From Candidatus Collierbacteria bacterium (lineage in GTDB: Bacteria > Patescibacteriota > Microgenomatia > UBA1400 > MFAQ01), in contig DQFC01000012.1 of assembly GCA_003531665.1 (NCBI GenBank), positions 29,449-37,256 on the forward strand: 7,808 nt of DNA, given 5' to 3'. Of the stretch, positions 1 through 5,091 are shown in pieces. The stretch's first letter is position 1; every line of letters starts with the position of its first letter. The notes beneath the pieces are model-generated. The model ran no database searches, was not told the DNA's origin, and saw nothing but the letters and a program-made list of their open reading frames with translations. A program made the position numbers and the translations under genes.

Positions 1-257
1 ACTGTATAAAACTCAAAATGATCCCCTTTGTTGGCGGGGGAGGCGCCGGATATCCCTAAAATTATTTTATCGGAGTTGTAGTAACCGATGAAGCTAAAAA
101 TACCTGAGAGGACCAACGCTATTCCGACAGCGCTCAGATCATATCCGAGTGAATAAGTGATGAGATAGGTGGCGGCGGTGATGAAAACGATAAAGGATGT
201 GATAACCACCACACTCCGGAATTTATTCTCGTCAACTTGTTCGTAAATATTTTTCAT
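1..257 (-). CDS. htpX: HtpX-like M48 membrane zinc metalloprotease, N-terminal part
   Basis: Only the first 85 codons are in the window; the gene runs off the left edge, so the HExxH zinc site is not visible. The protein begins MKNIYEQVDENKFRS, followed by two hydrophobic segments (about residues 15-35 and 41-58) and then YYNSDKIILGISGA at about 60-73. This matches the N-terminus of the HtpX family: a short YxQIDxNKRK-type lead, two membrane helices, then YYxSDKIVLxxSGA before the protease domain. HtpX proteases degrade misfolded membrane proteins at the cytoplasmic membrane. The gene follows lemA on the same strand with 15 bases between stop and start, and lemA-htpX pairing is common in bacteria. 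No Shine-Dalgarno sequence precedes the ATG; a TAGAAT hexamer lies at 267-272, nine bases upstream. The family call is fairly secure, but activity cannot be judged from this fragment. Confidence 0.85.
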   Translation of the reverse strand, partial: MKNIYEQVDENKFRSVVVITSFIVFITAATYLITYSLGYDLSAVGIALVLSGIFSFIGYYNSDKIILGISGASPANKGDHFEFYT

Positions 258-272
258 CTGAAACGAATTCTA

Positions 273-860
273 TCAGAGGTCGATCTTGGGTTCTTTCGTT
301 TCGGCTTCAGAAACTTCGAGATGGCCTCCCTCTACGGGTGTAGACAGACCTTTTTGCATCTTGAAGCCGAAGATCATAGCCACGAAATTGCTGGGAACTG
401 TGACTACTTTAGCGTTGAAGTCGGCAGTAAGATCGATGACCACGCGTCTGGCGTACATCAGTTTGTCTGCCGTGTCGCGGAGCTCGTCCATGAGCTTGTT
501 GATGACTTCGACGCCTTTCATTTCAGGATTACTTTCGACTAGGATCTGGAGTTTGGGAACCAGAGAACTTACAGCGTCCGAGGCGGCTTCAATTTTGGAA
601 ATGTCTTTGCTGCCGGAGGCTTTTTCAACGGCTTTTCTCGCAGAAACTATGGCCTCGTAGATGCCCTTTTCGTGCTTGAGGTAGCCTTTAGCCGATTTTT
701 CAAGGTTGGGAATCAGACTGGCTTGTCGCTTTAGCTGATTTCCAATATCTTGGATGGATGCAGTAATCCTGGTAAGCGCGGTTTGGAACCAGTTGTAAAG
801 AGAGACTACGTAGAAAAATATGATAACGGCGGCAACGAGAAGCAGAAGGGGGAAGTTCAT
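273..860 (-). CDS. lemA: LemA family membrane-anchored protein
   Basis: The 195-residue product has the usual LemA length and layout. A single N-terminal membrane helix (about residues 3-22) is followed by LYNWFQTAL, the basic segment NQLKRQASLIPNLEKSAKGY at 41-60 with HEK just after it, a long helical middle, and the family end signature FNAKVVTVPSNFVAMIFGF at 148-166. LemA proteins have an outward-facing helical bundle; their exact function is unsettled. The gene lies between polX (26 bases upstream) and htpX (15 bases downstream) on the same strand, so co-transcription is likely. The start is well placed because the anchor helix begins immediately after the Met. No convincing Shine-Dalgarno sequence precedes it (AGTCAAGACCT then ATG). 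The C-terminal tail beyond residue 170 is acidic and not typical of the core. Confidence 0.93.
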   Translation of the reverse strand: MNFPLLLLVAAVIIFFYVVSLYNWFQTALTRITASIQDIGNQLKRQASLIPNLEKSAKGYLKHEKGIYEAIVSARKAVEKASGSKDISKIEAASDAVSSLVPKLQILVESNPEMKGVEVINKLMDELRDTADKLMYARRVVIDLTADFNAKVVTVPSNFVAMIFGFKMQKGLSTPVEGGHLEVSEAETKEPKIDL

Positions 861-886
861 AGGTCTTGACTAATTAAGTAACAAAA

Positions 887-2647
887 CTATTTTAGCACTG
901 TCTGCAAGTTCTTCCATGTTAGGGAGTTTACAACGTCTCTTTTTGTAGCAAAGCCTCTTCTGGCCTGCCAGACACCATATTTCACGCCCTCCATATGATT
1001 GACGCCATGACTGTCCGTATTGATGATGAGCTTGACACCTTTGGACACAGCGCTCTTTATCAGATCTTCAGGTAAGTCCATTCTGTCGGGGTAAGCGTTG
1101 ACCTCAATGATCTTTTTGTATTTTGCACAGAACTCAAATATATTTTCCCAGTCGGCCGATATGGGCTCCCTACTGTTTATTATCCGACCAGTGGGATGTC
1201 CGAGGATTGTGGCTTTTGGATGAGAAAGGGCCGCGATAATTCTTTCGGTATTTTCTTCTCTGGTTTTATCAAATGCGGAATGGATGGAGACGATGGCATA
1301 GTCTAGTAAATTCATAAGTTTATCGCTCAGAGCAAGATCCCCCCCGGGCCTAATATCCACCTCCAAACCTATGAGTAATTTAATTCCTCTATTTTTCACA
1401 CTCTTTTCATAAGCACGAATGTCCTGCTCTAGATACTTTTTTCTGGCACGTAAAATGTTTTCTGTCTCGCTTTCCGACAAGTCAGAATATTTTGGATTGT
1501 GGTCTGATATTCCGATGTACTCATATCCAAGTGCTTCAGCTTTGGTAAGAATATCGTGGAGTGAACTATTACCTTGGTCATGAGAACTGGGAAAATCAAA
1601 GTTGCTGTGAATATGGAGATCGCCTTTGATATCACTCAATTCAATCAGGTTGGGTATCTTGTTTTTTTGGGCTAGTTCGATCTCACCAGCTCCTTCTCGA
1701 ATCTCAGGCGGAATCATCTGCATTCCCAAGAAACGGTAAAAATCTTTTTCGGTTTTGAAATGGTTGGTTTTTTTACCTTTCTTGATCCCGCACTCAGACA
1801 GTGAAAGGTTTTTTTCCTTGGCAATAGTCCGGAGACGAATATTGTGCATCTTGGAGCCGGTATAGTGCTGGAGTAAACTTCCCCAGTCATCGGGAAGAGA
1901 GATCTTAATATCGACTTCGAAGCCATTTTTTAGCTTGACGTGGCTGACCTTGTCGCCCCGCGTAATGATGGAGCTAATCTGAGGGTAAGAGAGAGCATGC
2001 GACATAGACTCGGTAGGGTTCTTCGTGTTTATGGCCAGATCAATATCTCCTACAGTGGAAAGACGTCTTCGAAGACTGCCAAGCGGTTCGGCCGATATGG
2101 TGTGTGGAGACAGCATAAGGTAGTAAATGAAGGGTTCGGCGATGGACAAGGCGTCAGAGATAAGAATCCGACCCTTACCGGAGGATTTGACTTTGAGTGA
2201 TTTTTTTAGTCTTTCGACCGATTTCTCTTTGAAACTTTCAAGACCGCTTAGCTTGCCATCCTTGATAAGTTTTTCCAACTGAGATATAGCCGTGTCTCGA
2301 TCTTTTAGATGAAATTTTCTGGCAATTTTATAAGCAGTCATGGGACCCACTCCGCGAATTTCCATCAGAGCAAACATCCCCGCCGGAACTTTTTTGAGTT
2401 GAGTGTCGAAATGACGGACCCTGCCTTTGGAAAAATACTCATCCATGTATCCTATCAGTGCCTTCCCGAGGCCAGGTATTGTGTCGAGCTTTTGTTGCCG
2501 CCAAAGTTCGTCCAGCGGCTCCGTAAGACTGTCTATGACCGCAGCAGCATTTAAATAGGCTTTGACTCTAAAAGTATCACCTTCTTTAACACGAAAAACC
2601 GCCGCAACTCTTTCAAGGAGCTGGGCGGTTTCTCGGTTAACGGTCAT
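887..2647 (-). CDS. polX: DNA polymerase/3'-5' exonuclease PolX (Pol X plus PHP domain)
   Basis: The 586-residue product has the normal length and domain order of bacterial PolX. An N-terminal 8-kDa-like region with helix-hairpin-helix motifs comes first (IPGLGKALI at 57-65, IRGVGPMTAYKIA at 97-109). The nucleotidyltransferase palm follows, with GSLRRRLSTVGDIDLAI at 190-206 giving D201 and D203, and EVDIKI giving D246, the expected metal-binding triad. The C-terminal PHP domain runs from about 340 and carries DLHIHS (H345, H347), SDHN (D382, H383), GLEVD (E429), SIHSAF (H456), GHPTGR (H484) and NTDSHG (D545, H547). PolX fills short gaps in base-excision repair, and the PHP domain supplies 3'-5' exonuclease. 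All key residues appear present, though the stretch after H347 is longer than usual. No Shine-Dalgarno sequence precedes the ATG; a TATAAT lies six bases upstream. lemA follows after 26 bases. Confidence 0.96.
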   Translation of the reverse strand: MTVNRETAQLLERVAAVFRVKEGDTFRVKAYLNAAAVIDSLTEPLDELWRQQKLDTIPGLGKALIGYMDEYFSKGRVRHFDTQLKKVPAGMFALMEIRGVGPMTAYKIARKFHLKDRDTAISQLEKLIKDGKLSGLESFKEKSVERLKKSLKVKSSGKGRILISDALSIAEPFIYYLMLSPHTISAEPLGSLRRRLSTVGDIDLAINTKNPTESMSHALSYPQISSIITRGDKVSHVKLKNGFEVDIKISLPDDWGSLLQHYTGSKMHNIRLRTIAKEKNLSLSECGIKKGKKTNHFKTEKDFYRFLGMQMIPPEIREGAGEIELAQKNKIPNLIELSDIKGDLHIHSNFDFPSSHDQGNSSLHDILTKAEALGYEYIGISDHNPKYSDLSESETENILRARKKYLEQDIRAYEKSVKNRGIKLLIGLEVDIRPGGDLALSDKLMNLLDYAIVSIHSAFDKTREENTERIIAALSHPKATILGHPTGRIINSREPISADWENIFEFCAKYKKIIEVNAYPDRMDLPEDLIKSAVSKGVKLIINTDSHGVNHMEGVKYGVWQARRGFATKRDVVNSLTWKNLQTVLK

Positions 2648-2653
2648 ACGACC

Positions 2654-2659
2654 ATTATA
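2654..2659 (-). promoter_or_regulatory. Putative -10 box for leaderless polX
   Basis: On the minus strand the perfect hexamer TATAAT is followed by GGTCGT and then the polX ATG. A transcript starting about seven bases past the hexamer would begin at or next to the A of the start codon. No convincing -35 box is visible. The site lies in the 39-base gap after the RRM gene. Confidence 0.6.
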
Positions 2660-2686
2660 CGTAATTCTTACGAATTAAGAGCTAAC

Positions 2687-2974
2687 TTAGCGGCCTCCGA
2701 AGGATCTCCCACCAGCGGGACGGTCTTCTTTGGGACGGGCTTCATTAACAATAATGTTGCGACCATCAAGGTCAGCACCATTCATTTTTTCGATAGCACT
2801 CTTAGCAGCTTCAGCGTCTTCGAATTCAACGAATCCAAAGCCCTTACTCCTGCCGGAGAACTTATCTGAAATAACTGTTACCTCACCTAGAGCACCAAAG
2901 GGAGAAAAGATCTCCTGGAGTCTGGTTTGAGTAATATTGTAGGGTAGATTCCCTACGTACAAACGAACAGCCAT
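2687..2974 (-). CDS. Single-RRM RNA-binding protein
   Basis: The 95-residue product is one RNA recognition motif filling almost the whole protein. RNP2 is LYVGNL at 5-10 and RNP1 is KGFGFVEF at 44-51, with the aromatic residues Y6, F46 and F48 that stack on RNA bases. The short tail after residue 80 is rich in Gly and Arg (AGGRSFGGR), like the tails of small cyanobacterial and other bacterial RRM proteins. These bind single-stranded RNA in the cytoplasm and are often linked to cold or stress; that role is family knowledge, not shown here. I chose the ATG at 2974 because a strong Shine-Dalgarno sequence (AAAGGAGCC) lies just upstream and the RRM begins at once. An in-frame Met at 3022 would add a 16-residue extension that reads through the RBS. 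The next gene, polX, seems to have its own promoter. Confidence 0.93.
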   Translation of the reverse strand: MAVRLYVGNLPYNITQTRLQEIFSPFGALGEVTVISDKFSGRSKGFGFVEFEDAEAAKSAIEKMNGADLDGRNIIVNEARPKEDRPAGGRSFGGR

Positions 2975-3031
2975 TTCTGGCTCCTTTCTACTTTCCCCGT
3001 GGCCATCATCACCGCGAGACAATCTGTAAAG

Positions 3032-3047
3032 GTTAAGATGATTTAAC
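3032..3047 (-). promoter_or_regulatory. Inverted repeat at the predicted +1 of the RRM mRNA
   Basis: GTTAA and TTAAC arms of five bases flank a six-base loop, and the repeat begins at the predicted first transcribed base. It could be a 5' stabilising hairpin or an operator. The stem is short and A/T-rich, so this is tentative. Confidence 0.3.
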
Positions 3048-3053
3048 TAGCAC

Positions 3054-3059
3054 ATTATA
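3054..3059 (-). promoter_or_regulatory. Extended -10 promoter of the RRM gene
   Basis: The minus strand reads TTGATATAATGTG, a perfect TATAAT with the upstream TGn of an extended -10 element. The -35 position (17-base spacer) is poor (TAGCTA). The predicted start near 3047 gives a 5' leader of about 73 bases before the RRM start codon. Confidence 0.6.
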
Positions 3060-3162
3060 TCAAGTCCTAAAAGCAATAGCTATCTGAGGCACGAACGCAC
3101 CCAACTCTACGGATAATGGCTTAAGAAGGTCGCTGTGCAATAAACAGGGCAAGATTTTTGCC

Positions 3163-3216
3163 AAAAAAAAGCCTCCCTTCGAGAGAAGGAAGACTTTCCT
3201 TTTCTCGCCGAGAGGC
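3163..3216 (-). terminator. Intrinsic terminator of the small membrane-anchored protein gene
   Basis: On the minus strand an outer five-base stem (GCCTC at 3171-3175 with GAGGC at 3212-3216) and an inner twelve-base arm pair (3180-3191 with 3196-3207, one mismatch, four-base loop) are followed by eight T residues (complement of 3163-3170). It lies 17 bases past the stop codon at 3233. Confidence 0.88.
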
Positions 3217-3232
3217 GGGGTTGTTGCAGAGA

Positions 3233-3514
3233 TTACTTGCCAGCGCTAGCGCGGGATGCACCAGCCAGCAGTGAGATGCCGAGCCAGAAGCCGAGGTTAT
3301 ACATGCCGCCGTTGTTGTTGACTTCATAGAGTCCATAGCTGTGATTGAAAATGCTGATGAGACCCGAAAATAGGACAGTCATGCCGTCCCACAAACCTTT
3401 CCAGAAGCCCGCGGGGCTTTCGACGGAGGCGTACGGGTTGCCTGAGGCGCAGGCGAGGGTGGTGAGGACGATTGCGGCAAGAGCGAGCAGGATGAACAGA
3501 TTGCTGTTTTTCAT
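3233..3514 (-). CDS. Small conserved membrane-anchored or lipoprotein-like protein, function unknown
   Basis: The 93-residue product starts MKNSNLFILLALAAIVLTTLACASG, a lipoprotein-like signal in which C22 would be the lipidated residue. The residue at -3 is Thr rather than Leu, so processing is plausible but not certain. The mature part contains SPAGFWKGLWDGM at 33-45, then hydrophobic stretches at about 43-56 and 72-85 around HSYGLYEVNNNGGMYNLGF. I recognise this pattern (GFWxGLWxG, then YEVxNNG and a GF-LG membrane segment) as a widespread family of small envelope proteins without known function. The ATG at 3514 has a clear Shine-Dalgarno (AAAGGAGA, eight bases upstream); an upstream Met at 3535 would start before that site. 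The gene stands alone between a consensus promoter and a strong terminator, suggesting substantial expression. Confidence 0.8.
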   Translation of the reverse strand: MKNSNLFILLALAAIVLTTLACASGNPYASVESPAGFWKGLWDGMTVLFSGLISIFNHSYGLYEVNNNGGMYNLGFWLGISLLAGASRASAGK

Positions 3515-3546
3515 GGGGTAAATCTCCTTTAACAAGTTAGTGTGAT

Positions 3547-3566
3547 GATTGAGAGAGTTCTCAATC
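3547..3566 (-). promoter_or_regulatory. Perfect hairpin in the 5' leader of the small protein mRNA
   Basis: GATTGAGA at 3547-3554 and TCTCAATC at 3559-3566 form a perfect eight-base inverted repeat with a four-base loop, starting about five bases after the predicted transcription start at 3571. No T run follows, so it is not a terminator. It may stabilise the mRNA or serve as an operator. Confidence 0.5.
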
Positions 3567-3577
3567 TTATGAGATGA

Positions 3578-3606
3578 ATTATATCACAGCATAGGCTATT
3601 TGTCAA
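3578..3606 (-). promoter_or_regulatory. Consensus sigma-70 promoter of the small protein gene
   Basis: On the minus strand a perfect TTGACA (complement of 3601-3606) and a perfect TATAAT (complement of 3578-3583) are separated by exactly 17 bases, and the TGA before TATAAT adds an extended -10 element. Predicted start is near 3571, giving a leader of about 57 bases. Confidence 0.9.
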
Positions 3607-3669
3607 GTTATAGGATATTGAACAAGTGTGATTTGAGCGTAGGGTTGGTCGAGAAACCCAAATGATGGC

Positions 3670-3697
3670 TTGTATTAGCCTCAAAGTCAGATATAAT
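3670..3697 (+). promoter_or_regulatory. Promoter of tRNA-Asp
   Basis: TTGTAT at 3670-3675 and a perfect TATAAT at 3692-3697 are separated by 16 bases. The predicted start near 3704 lies about 23 bases before the mature tRNA, a normal length for a leader removed by RNase P. Confidence 0.7.
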
Positions 3698-3726
3698 CAA
3701 AGTTGCGATGTTTCGACATGCTATTT

Positions 3727-3800
3727 GGGGCTGTAGCGCAGTTGGTTAGCGCGTCTCCCTGTCACGGAGAAGGTCGGGGGTTCGAATCCCCCCAGCCTCG
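3727..3800 (+). tRNA. tRNA-Asp (anticodon GTC)
   Basis: All cloverleaf parts are visible. The acceptor stem is GGGGCTG at 3727-3733 with CAGCCTC at 3793-3799 (one G-U pair), the D arm has GCGC stems, the anticodon stem is TCTCC/GGAGA around loop CTGTCAC with anticodon GTC at 3761-3763, and the T arm is GGGGG-TTCGAAT-CCCCC at 3776-3792. The discriminator is G73 (3800), as expected for aspartate. CCA is not encoded; CAA follows. The U33-G34-U35 core makes it a substrate type for Tgt, which is encoded later in the window. Confidence 0.97.
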
Positions 3801-3917
3801 CAAAGTAGAAAGAACCGGTGATTGATAGCCGGTTTTTTTATTGGCAAAATTGAACCTGTGACAGAGCCACTGATTCTTGGTTCAGATAGGCCGAATATCA
3901 TCTTCTTAGCCTCGCAA
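3794..3917 (+). repeat. Short direct repeat of the tRNA-Asp 3' end
   Basis: AGCCTCGCAA occurs at 3794-3803, where it covers the acceptor 3' strand, the discriminator and three bases beyond, and again at 3908-3917. Both copies are followed within ten bases by a terminator hairpin. The 104 bases between them contain no coding signal that I can support. Ten bases is short, so a chance match is possible. Confidence 0.4.
3813..3839 (+). terminator. Intrinsic terminator after tRNA-Asp
   Basis: AACCGG at 3813-3818 pairs with CCGGTT at 3829-3834 across a ten-base loop, followed by a run of T residues to 3839. It lies 12 bases past the tRNA 3' end. Confidence 0.8.
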
Positions 3918-3924
3918 TGAAAAT

Positions 3925-3948
3925 GCTCGCATGGTGCGAGCTTTTTTT
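3925..3948 (+). terminator. Second terminator hairpin downstream of tRNA-Asp
   Basis: GCTCGC at 3925-3930 pairs with GCGAGC at 3936-3941 around ATGGT (A and T may also pair), followed by seven T residues. On the minus strand the same hairpin is followed by ATTTTC, so it could also act weakly in that direction. No intact gene ends here on either strand. Confidence 0.75.
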
Positions 3949-3950
3949 GC

Positions 3951-3982
3951 TGCCAAAAATGGGATTCGAACAGCCGTCTCAC
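3951..3982 (-). other. tRNA T-loop-like fragment, possible decayed tRNA tail
   Basis: On the minus strand GTTCGAATCCC (3961-3971) is an eleven-base inverted copy of the T-arm segment of tRNA-Asp at 3780-3790. The 5' side of a T stem (GGCTG) does not pair with the 3' side here and no acceptor stem can be built, so this is not an intact tRNA. It faces the bidirectional-looking hairpin at 3925-3941. Confidence 0.3.
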
Positions 3983-3996
3983 CCAAATACTACCTA

Positions 3997-4024
3997 TTGA
4001 CAAACATAAGTCTTTATATAAGAT
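3997..4024 (+). promoter_or_regulatory. Promoter of the LysM gene, likely leaderless
   Basis: A perfect TTGACA at 3997-4002 is followed, 16 bases later, by TAAGAT at 4019-4024, and the ATG lies exactly six bases further on at 4031. An overlapping TATAAG at 4017-4022 is an alternative with a 14-base spacer. GAGG at 4026-4029 is only one base from the ATG, too close to act as a normal RBS. Confidence 0.6.
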
Positions 4025-4030
4025 TGAGGT

Positions 4031-4693
4031 ATGAAAACAGGACAGAGTACGGAAAAACGTATTAAAAATATCCTAAAATTCTTCAAACTAAACGAGAATG
4101 CCATCAGTACGCTGATGGGCGCAGTGGTGATTGTGGTCATTGCTGGACTAATATTTAACTATTTCCGCACAGCAAATCTGAAAACCTGGCAAGGAATCCT
4201 TCTAAACGAACAACAACCTGCAACTACAGAAAAGAAGGATGAATCAATCAATGATAAACTAATTGATACCTATAAGGTAGTTAAGGGGGATGATCTTTGG
4301 CACATCTCAGAAAAATACTACAAGTCTGGCTATAACTATGTCGACATAATGAGTGAGAATAAAATTACCGGAAAGGGACTGATTAGTGCCGGGATGGAAC
4401 TTAGAATACCGAAGGTTGACCCGAAAAAGATTACTGTGTTTGAAGCTAAAAAAGACATTGCTATTTCTGACAAAGGAGACGTTATTCGAGCAGAAGTAAA
4501 ACCATCCGGTAAACCTATTGAAGCAGGTGAATACACTACTCAAAAAGGAGATTCGTATTGGAAGCTGGCCGTTAGAGCCTACGGAGACGGATTCAAATGG
4601 ACCAAAATTTATTGGGCCAATAAAAAGGTCTTTACCAATCCGGATTTGATTTATTCCGGTGTCAAAATTACTATCCCAAAGTTGGATCAATAG
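4031..4693 (+). CDS. Membrane-anchored protein with two LysM domains
   Basis: The 220-residue product has a basic cytoplasmic N-terminus (1-26), one hydrophobic helix at about 27-45 without a signal cleavage site, a Gln/Lys-rich linker to about 78, and two LysM domains. LysM1 is at 81-128 (YKVVKGDDLWHISEKYY through MELRIPKV) and LysM2 at 168-217 (YTTQKGDSYWKLAVRAYG through VKITIPKL). Both have the usual VxxGD-LW-IA start and the P-type end. LysM domains bind N-acetylglucosamine chains, so the protein probably tethers the membrane to peptidoglycan. No hydrolase domain is present, so it may be a scaffold rather than an enzyme. The gene stands alone on the plus strand, convergent with the paralog pair; the hairpin after its stop has a T run only for the other strand. 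Its base composition is more A/T-rich than that of polX or tgt. Confidence 0.9.
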   Translation: MKTGQSTEKRIKNILKFFKLNENAISTLMGAVVIVVIAGLIFNYFRTANLKTWQGILLNEQQPATTEKKDESINDKLIDTYKVVKGDDLWHISEKYYKSGYNYVDIMSENKITGKGLISAGMELRIPKVDPKKITVFEAKKDIAISDKGDVIRAEVKPSGKPIEAGEYTTQKGDSYWKLAVRAYGDGFKWTKIYWANKKVFTNPDLIYSGVKITIPKLDQ

Positions 4694-4702
4694 CCTGAAC
4701 AC

Positions 4703-4737
4703 AAAAAACCGTGCCTGAGAATAAACTCAAACACGGT
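4703..4737 (-). terminator. Intrinsic terminator of the tandem paralog pair
   Basis: On the minus strand ACCGTG and CACGGT (4708-4713 with 4732-4737) form the outer stem and TGAG/CTCA (4716-4719 with 4726-4729) the inner stem, followed by six T residues (complement of 4703-4708). It sits just after the stop codon at 4744 and also between two convergent transcription units. Confidence 0.83.
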
Positions 4738-4743
4738 AAACTG

Positions 4744-5043
4744 CTATTCAGACATGTTGTCGGGGAAATGGTCGTATGCGAGCGTGCCAATGAATGTCTG
4801 ACCATCGTATGAAAGTAGGGTTGCCTTTGCCCAAAGATATTCACCATCAAAGTCAATATTGGTGAAAAAAATGTGAGAGACGCCGCCGTTTTTGTAGTCT
4901 GGTTCGTTTGTGTAAGTTCCCGAACCGGATAATGTAATCGGTTTGTCTTCTGTCTTGGTTACCACTGCCTTGTTGTCAATGATCAGACCAATCAGTTCCT
5001 CACGGGTGAGGGAAATAATCAAAGATTTTTTTTGAAAACCCAT
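4744..5043 (-). CDS. Hypothetical protein, paralog A of a tandem pair
   Basis: I do not recognise this 99-residue protein. It begins MGFQKKSLIISLTREELIGL, a basic lead, a short strand and an amphipathic helix, then DNKAVV and a region of alternating hydrophobic residues that looks beta-rich (SHIFFTNIDFDGEYLWAKATLL, TFIGTLAYD). There is no signal peptide or membrane segment, so it is probably cytoplasmic. By hand alignment it is about 40 % identical to the protein encoded immediately upstream (5092-5394), sharing MGF-K-S, ISLTRE, IDNK-VV, EP, EY-W-K and FIG--YD. I chose the ATG at 5043 because GGAGG lies four bases before it and the paralog starts at the same point; an upstream Met at 5085 would precede the RBS. 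A 48-base gap separates the two genes, and the terminator at 4703-4737 follows. Confidence 0.75.
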   Translation of the reverse strand: MGFQKKSLIISLTREELIGLIIDNKAVVTKTEDKPITLSGSGTYTNEPDYKNGGVSHIFFTNIDFDGEYLWAKATLLSYDGQTFIGTLAYDHFPDNMSE

Positions 5044-5078
5044 TGTGCCTCCGTTTGTCAAAGTGTGTGGAAGTATGG

Positions 5079-5090
5079 CATACACGTATG
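5079..5090. promoter_or_regulatory. Short palindrome between the paralog genes
   Basis: CATAC and GTATG flank a two-base centre, forming a near-perfect twelve-base palindrome 35 bases upstream of paralog A and just past the stop of paralog B. It has the geometry of a small operator, but a palindrome this short can arise by chance. Confidence 0.2.
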
Positions 5091-5091
5091 A

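Noticed and set aside
286..660. Plus-strand open frames antisense to lemA
   Set aside because: The minus strand encodes a clear LemA protein; the antisense frames have no family features or start signals.
2975..3022. A 16-residue N-terminal extension of the RRM protein
   Set aside because: The extension reads through the strong Shine-Dalgarno of the ATG at 2974, and the RRM fold begins right after that Met.
3794..3917. attL/attR pair of an integrated element at tRNA-Asp
   Set aside because: The repeats are only ten bases long and 104 bases apart, with no integrase or cargo, so at most this is a scar.
3746..4003. Minus-strand open frame of 85 codons ending GGIRTPDLLRDRETR
   Set aside because: It runs antisense through tRNA-Asp; the GGIRTPDLL string is a well-known spurious translation of the complement of a tRNA T arm and anticodon region, and it has no RBS.
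4307..4702. Minus-strand open frames antisense to the LysM gene
   Set aside because: The plus strand carries two clear LysM domains and a promoter; the antisense frames cross the terminator of the paralog pair.
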